From: Planctomycetota bacterium
Lineage (GTDB): Bacteria > Planctomycetota > Phycisphaerae > Sedimentisphaerales > Anaerobacaceae
Assembly (NCBI GenBank): GCA_023135255.1
Contig: JAGLTN010000144.1
Coordinates: 1 to 12,335 of the forward strand
Direction: 5' to 3'
Length of the DNA stretch: 12,335 nucleotides
Shown: positions 6,411-12,270 of the stretch, piece by piece
Layout of the letters: every line of letters starts with the position of its first letter
Position numbering within the stretch: position 1 is the first letter of the stretch
Program-made: the position numbers and the translations under genes
Notes under the pieces: model-generated
What the model was told of the DNA's origin: nothing
What the model saw: only the letters and a program-made list of their open reading frames with translations
The model's database searches: none

Positions 6411-7667
6411 TTACCAATCAACAACCGAGTTGTCGTCGGCATCGTAGCTTTGAGGGTTTTTCCAGTCGTGGCCAATTTTATCAGCAAGCAGCTGCTCATC
6501 CAGCTCGATCCCCAGCCCCGGCGCAGTCGGCAGGTCGACATATCCATCTTTGACTTTGAAAGGCTTTTTTAAATAACCATCGCCAAGTGACGCCTGCTCC
6601 TGACAGAGAAAGTTTGGTATCGATGCTGCCAATTGAATTCCGCAAGCCAGCGAGATAGGCCCCATCGGATTATGCGGCGCGATGCCGACATAATAAGCCT
6701 CTGCCATACCCGCAATGATCTTCGCCTCTGTAATTCCGCCTGCGTGACAAAGGTCAGGCTGAAGGATCGAAGCAGCGCGTTTTTCGAGTATCTCTCTAAA
6801 GCCCCACTTTGTAAAAATTCGCTCGCCCGTAGCGATTGGAATATGAGTTGACTTTGCGATATCAGCAAGCACATCGACATTTTGACATTGAACAGGCTCT
6901 TCAATGAAGTAAGGCTGGTAAGGCTCAAGTTTCTTTATCAGAATTTTAGCGGTCTGAGGCGGGACAGCGCCATGAAAATCTATCGCGATATCCATTTCAT
7001 CGCCGGCGGCTTTTCGCAAAGCTGCAAATCTTTCTACTGCATAATCTATAGCGCCCGGCGTTTCAATTATCCTTGTTGGTCTTTTCTTAGCAACTCCGGT
7101 TTTTATAGTTGTAAAGCCCCTCTTCTTTTCTCTTTCAATATGTTCAACCGTCGCGGCGCCGCCATAAACTCTTATCTTCGACCGGGTAGGTCCACCCAGA
7201 AGTTCGTAAACCGGCACACCTAAAGCTTTGCCTTTGATATCCCACATCGCCTGGTCGATTCCACTCAGTGCGCTTGTCAGCACGGCCCCGCCTCGATAGA
7301 AAGCGTGACGATAAATCGCCTGCCAATGATGCACAACCGCGCGGGGATCTTTGCCTATCAGGTAAGGTTCAATTTCTTTGACCGCGGTCGCAACCGTTCT
7401 CGCCCGGCCTTCGACTAATGGTTCGCCGAGGCCGGTAATGCCGGCATCGGTATGTATCTTCAGAAACAACCAGCGAGGCTTGACCAGAAATGTTTCAAGC
7501 CTGGTGATCTTAATTTTACTTCTGGGATTTATCGGCGCAGAACCCGTATCTGTCAACGTTTTGGTATAGTCATACTCAGCTGCTAATATCGAACCACCAC
7601 CCGCGAACATGGCAGCAAGAAGTGAGCGACGGGAAAAATGATTACACTTTTTTGTTTTTGCAGCCAT
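6411..7667 (-). CDS. Tat-exported enolase-superfamily sugar-acid dehydratase (galactonate dehydratase-like)
   Basis: This 418-aa member of the mandelate racemase/muconate lactonising enzyme branch most resembles D-galactonate dehydratases (DgoD group), which turn an aldonate into its 2-keto-3-deoxy product. In this numbering metal ligands are expected at Asp230 (IDFHG), Glu in FIEEP (254-258) and Glu282 (ATGERIF); His232 and His332 (APHNPMGP) match the catalytic histidines of that group, and CQEQ (355-358) the late acidic residue. The N-terminal capping domain covers roughly 50-150. Unusually, it opens with a twin-arginine signal, FSRRSLLAAMFAGGG (Arg13-Arg14), so it is predicted to be exported. 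The ATG at 7667 is preferred to one at 7733 because AGGAGG lies six bases upstream and the Tat motif then sits near the N-terminus. It converges on the sulfatase and probably shares its glycan pathway. True substrate is uncertain. Confidence 0.87.
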   Translation of the reverse strand: MAAKTKKCNHFSRRSLLAAMFAGGGSILAAEYDYTKTLTDTGSAPINPRSKIKITRLETFLVKPRWLFLKIHTDAGITGLGEPLVEGRARTVATAVKEIEPYLIGKDPRAVVHHWQAIYRHAFYRGGAVLTSALSGIDQAMWDIKGKALGVPVYELLGGPTRSKIRVYGGAATVEHIEREKKRGFTTIKTGVAKKRPTRIIETPGAIDYAVERFAALRKAAGDEMDIAIDFHGAVPPQTAKILIKKLEPYQPYFIEEPVQCQNVDVLADIAKSTHIPIATGERIFTKWGFREILEKRAASILQPDLCHAGGITEAKIIAGMAEAYYVGIAPHNPMGPISLACGIQLAASIPNFLCQEQASLGDGYLKKPFKVKDGYVDLPTAPGLGIELDEQLLADKIGHDWKNPQSYDADDNSVVDW

Positions 7668-7673
7668 CGAAGG

Positions 7674-7679
7674 CCTCCT
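7674..7679 (-). promoter_or_regulatory. ribosome binding site deciding the dehydratase start
   Basis: A perfect AGGAGG on the minus strand, six bases before the ATG at 7667. It excludes the 22-codon longer reading that would put a spurious hydrophobic segment ahead of the Tat motif. Confidence 0.75.
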
Positions 7680-7721
7680 GTAACAGATGTTTAACAAAAA
7701 AAACAATAATTCCAGGCCCAC

Positions 7722-7750
7722 AAAATAGCACATATTTGAAAGAAAAACAA
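7722..7750 (-). promoter_or_regulatory. promoter candidate for the dehydratase
   Basis: On the minus strand TTGTTT (7750-7745) and TATTTT (7727-7722) are 17 bases apart, and TG one base before the -10 gives an extended -10 form (TGCTATTTT). It would start transcription about 48 bases before the ATG at 7667. Confidence 0.35.
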
Positions 7751-7764
7751 TGCAGTAATAACAT

Positions 7765-7783
7765 TTTGCCTTAATAGGGCAAA
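7765..7783. promoter_or_regulatory. small inverted repeat upstream of asnA, possible operator
   Basis: TTTGCC and GGCAAA form a six-base inverted repeat around a seven-base centre, seven bases before the predicted asnA -35 and between the two divergent promoter candidates. The position fits a regulator site acting on asnA, but half-sites this short can arise by chance. Confidence 0.3.
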
Positions 7784-7789
7784 TAGAAG

Positions 7790-7818
7790 CTGACTTTGAG
7801 ATGATTTTATTGTATCAT
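7790..7818 (+). promoter_or_regulatory. sigma70-like promoter candidate for asnA
   Basis: CTGACT (7790-7795) and TATCAT (7813-7818) are 17 bases apart, matching consensus at four and five of six positions. Transcription would begin near 7825, giving a leader of about 37 bases before the GTG start and placing the upstream ATG at 7817 outside the mRNA. Confidence 0.45.
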
Positions 7819-7848
7819 GCAACAAATTACGACAATGAATGTGAATTT

Positions 7849-7854
7849 AAGGAG
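7849..7854 (+). promoter_or_regulatory. ribosome binding site deciding the GTG start of asnA
   Basis: AAGGAG, seven bases before the GTG at 7862. No comparable site precedes the in-frame ATGs at 7817 or 7835. Confidence 0.75.
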
Positions 7855-7861
7855 AACAAAA

Positions 7862-8899
7862 GTGTCAGATACTTTTATCAATAAAGACTATAAGCCTTCG
7901 CTGTCGCTGAAGGAAACAGAAATAGCTATTAAATTTATCAAAGATTTTTTCCAGGACAATCTCAGCGAAAAGCTCTCATTGCAGCGAGTCTCAGCACCTC
8001 TGTTTGTCCGAAAAGGCAGCGGAGTAAATGACGACTTGAACGGCATAGAAAGAAAAGTCTCATTTAATATAAAAGCAGACAACAGTGATGCGGAGATAGT
8101 TTTTTCACTGGCTAAATGGAAAAGAATGGCACTGGCGGATTACGGCTTTGGCATTGATGAAGGTCTCTATACTGATATGAACGCTATACGAGCAGACGAA
8201 GAGGTACTCGACAACATACACTCGGTATATGTTGACCAGTGGGATTGGGAAAAGGCCATCACCGCCAGCCATCGAAACCTTGATTACCTTAAAGAAACGG
8301 TAAGAAAGATTTACGCAGTTTTAAAAGCTACCGAGCTGGCCACTTTTGAAAAGTATCCGCAGATCACTCCAACGCTGCCCGATGAAATAACATTTTTGCA
8401 CACCGAAGAGCTTGCCGAGATGTACCCGGATATCAACCCAAGAGAAAGAGAAAACAAGATAACCGAAAAATACGGGGCTGTCTTTGTTATAGGTATCGGC
8501 GGTGAACTGCCAAACGGAGAGATCCACGACGGCAGAGCACCTGATTACGACGACTGGACAACAGAAAGTGCTAACGGCTTTAAAGGATTGAATGGTGACA
8601 TTCTGCTTTGGTATTCGCTGCTTGGCAGATCATTTGAAATCAGCTCAATGGGTATCAGAGTTGACAAAGACGCACTGCTCAAACAACTTGAAATAAGAAA
8701 TGAAACAGGCAGGGCAAAAATGCAATGGCACCAGATGCTCCTGAACGATCAGATGCCGCAAAGTATCGGTGGTGGTATTGGTCAGTCAAGGCTTTGTATG
8801 TTCTTCTTGAAAAAATTACACATCGGGGAAGTACATGCAAGTATCTGGCCCGTAGAGACCGTCGAAAAATGCAAACAGGCAGGAATAAGGCTTCTTTAA
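7862..8899 (+). CDS. asnA: aspartate-ammonia ligase (asparagine synthetase A)
   Basis: This cytoplasmic enzyme makes asparagine from aspartate, ammonia and ATP through an aspartyl-AMP intermediate; it resembles class II aminoacyl-tRNA synthetase catalytic cores. The 345-aa protein is close to the usual 330. Motifs, numbered from the GTG: PLFVRKGSGVNDDLNGIERKV region (46-66), SLAKWKR (82-88), GLYTDMNAIR (101-110), HSVYVDQWDWE (120-130), then APDYDDW, GLNGDILLW and SSMGIRVD in the second half and IGGGIGQSR (302-310) near the end, all as in E. coli AsnA. The GTG is chosen for its Shine-Dalgarno site and promoter position, with SLSLKETE just after, aligning with known N-termini. It uses free ammonia rather than glutamine, unlike AsnB. 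The patchy distribution of AsnA in bacteria makes past transfer plausible, though codon use looks like the neighbours. The next gene follows after 39 bp on the same strand. Confidence 0.97.
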   Translation: MSDTFINKDYKPSLSLKETEIAIKFIKDFFQDNLSEKLSLQRVSAPLFVRKGSGVNDDLNGIERKVSFNIKADNSDAEIVFSLAKWKRMALADYGFGIDEGLYTDMNAIRADEEVLDNIHSVYVDQWDWEKAITASHRNLDYLKETVRKIYAVLKATELATFEKYPQITPTLPDEITFLHTEELAEMYPDINPRERENKITEKYGAVFVIGIGGELPNGEIHDGRAPDYDDWTTESANGFKGLNGDILLWYSLLGRSFEISSMGIRVDKDALLKQLEIRNETGRAKMQWHQMLLNDQMPQSIGGGIGQSRLCMFFLKKLHIGEVHASIWPVETVEKCKQAGIRLL

Positions 8900-8938
8900 T
8901 TATCAGATTAAATTAACTATTAGCGTAAAGGGTAAACA

Positions 8939-10345
8939 ATGGAAATCAAACTCAGCTTTCTTGGCGCAGCTCAAAACGTCACTGGTTCAAGACACATGTT
9001 AGAAGCTAACGGAGTGAAAATCCTCGTTGACTGCGGCTTTTATCAGGAACGACAATTTAGAGACAGGAACTGGGACAGGTTTCCGGTAGAGCCTTCGAAA
9101 ATAGACGCGGTTCTGTTGACACATGCACATCTGGATCATTGCGGCCTATTGCCTAAACTCGCCAGGGAAGGGTTCAGTGGCCCCATATACTGCACCGGCG
9201 CTACTGCTGAAATCGCAAAGATAATTTTGTTGGATTCGGCGCATATACAAGAAGAAGATGCTGCATACAAAACCAGAAGGCATGCCAAAGAAGGTAGAAA
9301 AAGCCCAAAGCCCATAAAACCTCTTTATACAACCGAAGACGCTGAAGCATGTTTCCCGCAATTTACCCCTGTCAAATACAGAGAGATCCAGTCCTTAGGC
9401 CCTGATATGGAATGTACATTTTATGACGCAGGCCATGTGCTTGGCTCCTCTATCATCAGGGTAAAAGTAAAACAGGACTGCGAAGAAAGAATCGTTATTT
9501 TCACGGGCGACATGGGAAGACCAGACAGACCTATCGTATGCGACCCGACAGTACTCGATGAAGCTGACTACGTTTTGATCGAATCAACTTATGGCGACCG
9601 TGTGCATAATGACGTAAAAGATATAAAAACCGCTATCGGTGAGGTTATTAATTCTACGGTAGCCCAAGGCGGAAAAATAGTTGTGCCCAGCTTTGCACTG
9701 GAACGCAGCCAGGAAGTGCTTTATTACTTCAATGAATTGCTGCAGGAAGGAACTATCAAACCTATTAAAATTTTTCTCGACAGCCCGATGGCAAATAAGA
9801 TCACCAGGGTTTTCCAGAAGCATCCGGAAATGTTTGATGAAGAGATGACAGAGCTTGTTCACAATCACAATTCACCTTTTAAGCTGGCGAACCTGAAAAT
9901 GGTAAAAACGACTGATGAGTCTAAAGGCATTCTTAATATTACCAAGCCTTTCGTTGTAATCGCAGGTTCTGGTATGTGCACTGGCGGCAGGGTTAAACAT
10001 CACCTTGTAAATTATATCTCCTCGCCAGAGAATACAATAATGTTTGTGGGATACCAGGCAATAGGAACATTAGGCAGGCGAATCGTAGAGGGCGAAAAAG
10101 AAGTCAGGATCCTCGGCACTAACAGAATTATTAGAGCAAAGATAGTCAGGATCAACGGCTTCAGCGCTCATGCAGATAAAGCTGAATTGCTCAACTGGTT
10201 AAAGTCCCTGAAAAAAGCTCCGAAAAAAGTGTTTGTTGTTCACGGCGAAAAAAACAGCTCTAAGCGTTTCGCAGAATTTGTAAAAGAAGAAACCGATTGG
10301 GATGTAATGGTACCAAATTATAAAGACACTGTAATTCTTGACTGA
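8939..10345 (+). CDS. metallo-beta-lactamase/beta-CASP RNA-processing nuclease
   Basis: This 468-aa protein is of the bacterial CPSF73/TTHA0252 type, predicted to cut or trim RNA in the cytoplasm with two zinc ions. The metallo-beta-lactamase half shows GAAQNVTGSRHML (9-21), the HAHLDH zinc motif (62-67), DAGHVLGS with His166 (163-170) and TGDMGR with Asp191 (189-194). The beta-CASP insert begins at IESTYGDR (214-221, motif A) and includes VPSFALERSQE (249-259) and AGSGMCTGGRVKHHL (342-356). The chain returns to the first fold with FSAHAD (His411) and FVVHGE (His435), the late His motifs. Length is normal for this family and shorter than RNase J, lacking its C-terminal domain. AAAGGG at 8927-8932 is six bases before the ATG. 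It follows asnA by 39 bp with no visible terminator and probably shares its transcript; no functional link is known. It converges on dus. Confidence 0.93.
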   Translation: MEIKLSFLGAAQNVTGSRHMLEANGVKILVDCGFYQERQFRDRNWDRFPVEPSKIDAVLLTHAHLDHCGLLPKLAREGFSGPIYCTGATAEIAKIILLDSAHIQEEDAAYKTRRHAKEGRKSPKPIKPLYTTEDAEACFPQFTPVKYREIQSLGPDMECTFYDAGHVLGSSIIRVKVKQDCEERIVIFTGDMGRPDRPIVCDPTVLDEADYVLIESTYGDRVHNDVKDIKTAIGEVINSTVAQGGKIVVPSFALERSQEVLYYFNELLQEGTIKPIKIFLDSPMANKITRVFQKHPEMFDEEMTELVHNHNSPFKLANLKMVKTTDESKGILNITKPFVVIAGSGMCTGGRVKHHLVNYISSPENTIMFVGYQAIGTLGRRIVEGEKEVRILGTNRIIRAKIVRINGFSAHADKAELLNWLKSLKKAPKKVFVVHGEKNSSKRFAEFVKEETDWDVMVPNYKDTVILD

Positions 10346-10377
10346 TACCTTTTTACAAACCAGTATTCAGCCAGTGA

Positions 10378-11355
10378 TTAATTCAGGCCATACCAGTGTT
10401 TTATTGCGGGCAAGAGTTCAGCCTCGTTTTTTGCAGCCAGAAAATCTGCTTGTGCTTTTTTACGCTCTGGATGGCGCTTGCAGTAATTAACCAGGAATTT
10501 CCTGAAATACCTTGCAGCTTTGCCGGGCTTGTATATCTCTTGTATCAACTCAAAATGCTTTAGTATAGTTTGGCCTTGCTGTTGGAGGCTTGGCGAAGCT
10601 GGTAAAGGCCTGCCCGCTAAAGCTTCTTTCAAGTCTGAAAATATCCAGGGATTTCCGATAGCACCGCGGGCGATAATCACACCGTCAACGCCGGTCTCTT
10701 TTATTTTATTTACAATATCCTCAGCTTCGAAAAGGTCACCGCTGCCGACGATCGTTGTTTGCGGAAATTCTTTTTTTAGCTGACCGAGCACTTTCCAGTC
10801 CGCTTTGCCCCTGTATTTCTCCAGAACACTCCTGCCGTGAACGCCAAGGCAATCAACACCTTCAGCTGACGCCATCTCACAAATCTTCCAGAATTTATCC
10901 CTGTTCTCATCACCGCTGCCATAGCCATAGCGAACCTTCATTGTCACCGGGCAAGTGACAGCGTCGCGAACACTTCGGAAAATTTTTATAACTGCATCCG
11001 GGTCTTTCAAAAGAGCACCGCCCCTGCCCCTTCGCAGGACTTTCGGTGCCGGACATGCGAAATTAAGGTCTATCAGATCATAGCCCACATTGACAAGTTC
11101 TTTGGCAGCAGCAGCCATCATTTCAGGTTCGGTGCCCAATATCTGCGCCCCTACCGGATGTTCATCTTCCTGGGGTCTGAAAGCCTTCTTACGAAGCACT
11201 TTCGGGTGCAAAGAAATTTTCGCCAGCATTACACCGGCAAAGGTAAGCGGACAACCAAAATCAATCGCCATCCTGCGCATAGCATAATCGCTGTAGCCGC
11301 TAAGAGGTGCCTGAAAAAAAGGATACTTTAATTTTAGACTGCCGAGTTTGAGCAT
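10378..11355 (-). CDS. dus: tRNA-dihydrouridine synthase, divergent DusB-like
   Basis: This 325-aa flavoprotein should reduce uridines to dihydrouridine in tRNA using FMN and NADPH. The TIM-barrel motifs are FQAPLSGYSDYAMRR (14-28, FMN phosphate side, usually APMAG), DLNFACPAPKVLRRGRGGALL (96-116) with catalytic Cys101, VTMKVRYG (137-144) with the FMN-contacting Lys140, GVHGRS (171-176), VGSGDLF (203-209) and ARGAIGNPWIF (229-239). Two positions differ from the common form: Ala for Gly before the catalytic Cys, and Ser for Asn in the GNGD motif, so it is a divergent branch. The helical C-terminal domain (about 245-325) is present. The ATG at 11355 gives the normal N-terminus and an in-frame TAG lies upstream, but no Shine-Dalgarno sequence is visible. 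The stop is 32 bp from that of the convergent nuclease, with no clear hairpin between them. Confidence 0.92.
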   Translation of the reverse strand: MLKLGSLKLKYPFFQAPLSGYSDYAMRRMAIDFGCPLTFAGVMLAKISLHPKVLRKKAFRPQEDEHPVGAQILGTEPEMMAAAAKELVNVGYDLIDLNFACPAPKVLRRGRGGALLKDPDAVIKIFRSVRDAVTCPVTMKVRYGYGSGDENRDKFWKICEMASAEGVDCLGVHGRSVLEKYRGKADWKVLGQLKKEFPQTTIVGSGDLFEAEDIVNKIKETGVDGVIIARGAIGNPWIFSDLKEALAGRPLPASPSLQQQGQTILKHFELIQEIYKPGKAARYFRKFLVNYCKRHPERKKAQADFLAAKNEAELLPAIKHWYGLN

Positions 11356-11370
11356 TAGTTCACAAAACTA

Positions 11371-11384
11371 TACCCTTAAGGGTA
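11371..11384. promoter_or_regulatory. perfect 14-bp palindrome before dus
   Basis: TACCCTTAAGGGTA reads the same on both strands. It ends 15 bases before the dus ATG, within what must be the dus leader or promoter region. It could bind a dimeric regulator, or form a five-pair hairpin with a TTAA loop near the start codon. Confidence 0.45.
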
Positions 11385-11408
11385 GTAAATGTCCGCGAAT
11401 AAATCCAT
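11376..11408 (-). CDS. possible ten-codon leader peptide before dus
   Basis: A minus-strand ATG at 11408-11406 opens a short frame, MDLFADIYYP, whose TAA lies inside the palindrome at 11371-11384, 20 bases before dus. The ATG belongs to the conserved end of the 65-bp repeat; its counterpart in the right copy is an ATG at 12331-12333. No Shine-Dalgarno sequence is seen, so translation is doubtful. Confidence 0.15.
   Translation of the reverse strand: MDLFADIYYP
11393..11403 (-). repeat. partial third copy of the repeat core (TTTATnCGCGG)
   Basis: On the minus strand TTTATTCGCGG matches the core of both 65-bp repeats (TTTATACGCGG at 11444-11434 and TTTATCCGCGG at 12295-12305 on the plus strand), with one variable base. 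It lies 41 bases from the core of the left copy in the same orientation. Confidence 0.4.
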
Positions 11409-11468
11409 AACTTGTTATTTTTGAGTTATTTACCCGCGTATAAACGGAAAAATTCAATTAGGATCAGT
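11404..11468 (-). repeat. left copy of a 65-bp inverted repeat flanking tatC
   Basis: Read on the minus strand, this segment aligns without gaps to 12271-12335 on the plus strand, 56 of 65 bases identical; I compared base by base. It begins 13 bases beyond the tatC stop and ends 48 bases before the dus ATG. Conserved blocks include ACTGATC, AATTGAATTTT, CCGTTTAT, CGCGGGTA, TAACT and AAGTTATGGA. It may carry the dus promoter: TTGAAT and a TAAATA hexamer occur in it but 19 bases apart, which is a poor fit. Confidence 0.85.
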
Positions 11469-11480
11469 GTAATAATAGTA

Positions 11481-12239
11481 TTATGCTTTTTTCCTACGAT
11501 CTACAATGTAGCTTAACAAAAGCCCAACTTCAAAAAGTGCATAAAGAGGCACAGCTAACGTCACCTGTGAAATCACATCCGGCGGAGTAGCAAAAGCTGA
11601 TATTACAAAAGTTCCTAAAAATACATACTTGCGAACACTCTTCAAAGTTTCTATAGACACCAACCCTGTTCTGGTCAAAATGAAAATCGCTATCGGGGTT
11701 TGAAATGCTATTCCGAAAACCAGCATAAGAGTTGTTATGAACGAAATATAATTCTGGAATGTCCAGGATGACTCTAATTTGAGAAATACGTTAAATTTAA
11801 TGAAAAATCTCAGCGATATCGGGGCAACCACGAATATAAAAAATAGCGAGCCCGCAATAAAAAGAACAACCGAAAAAGGTACCGCCATCGTCACATAGCG
11901 ACGTTCTTTCGAATAAAGACCAGCGGCTATAAACATCCACAAATGATAAAACACCCAAGGCGAGGAAAGTAACAGCCCCGCTACAATGGTGATCTTCATA
12001 TAGCTAATGAACGCATCAGCAGGCGCAAGACTTTTCAAAAGGAACTCTTCGCCTACAATATCTGTAAAAGGCACCTTGATAAAAGCAATTATCTGCCCAC
12101 CAAAGAAAACGCAAACTATCGTACCGATGACTAACCCGGCAATGGCAAACAGCAGTCGCCTTCGCAAGTCATCGAGATGATCGCCAAGGCTCATCGTAGG
12201 TCTAAGGTTTAAATCTTCCTTTTCTTCTAAATCGCTCAT
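11481..12239 (-). CDS. tatC: Sec-independent protein translocase TatC
   Basis: This 252-aa inner-membrane protein, the signal-recognising core of the twin-arginine translocase, has six predicted membrane helices at about 30-52, 80-105, 118-140, 165-187, 203-218 and 226-244. Motifs are MSLGDHLDDLRRRL (16-29, usual HLxELRxR), SPWVFYHLWMFIAAGLYSKERR (93-114) with the conserved Glu112 that reads the RR signal, FGIAFQTP (175-182) and ATPPDVISQ (217-225). The glutamate often found in the FGxxFExP motif (Glu170 in E. coli) is Gln180 here. No strong ribosome site precedes the ATG at 12239; Met16 is an alternative start without a better one. No tatA/B lies in the window. It is flanked on both sides by inverted 65-bp repeats. 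Its likely clients include the three Tat-signal enzymes at 3319, 4805 and 6411. Confidence 0.96.
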   Translation of the reverse strand: MSDLEEKEDLNLRPTMSLGDHLDDLRRRLLFAIAGLVIGTIVCVFFGGQIIAFIKVPFTDIVGEEFLLKSLAPADAFISYMKITIVAGLLLSSPWVFYHLWMFIAAGLYSKERRYVTMAVPFSVVLFIAGSLFFIFVVAPISLRFFIKFNVFLKLESSWTFQNYISFITTLMLVFGIAFQTPIAIFILTRTGLVSIETLKSVRKYVFLGTFVISAFATPPDVISQVTLAVPLYALFEVGLLLSYIVDRRKKA

Positions 12240-12270
12240 TTCAGCCGTTGAATTAGAATCGAATATTTAT

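Noticed and set aside
7668..7733. A longer dehydratase starting at 7733 with a hydrophobic N-terminus.
   Set aside because: The perfect AGGAGG before 7667 and the position of the twin-arginine motif fit the shorter form.
7817..7861. ATG at 7817 as asnA start.
   Set aside because: It overlaps the best -10 hexamer and has no ribosome site; the GTG at 7862 has AAGGAG seven bases upstream.
10346..10377. Terminator between the convergent nuclease and dus genes.
   Set aside because: No inverted repeat of useful length is present, only a TTTTT run and two CCAGT direct repeats.
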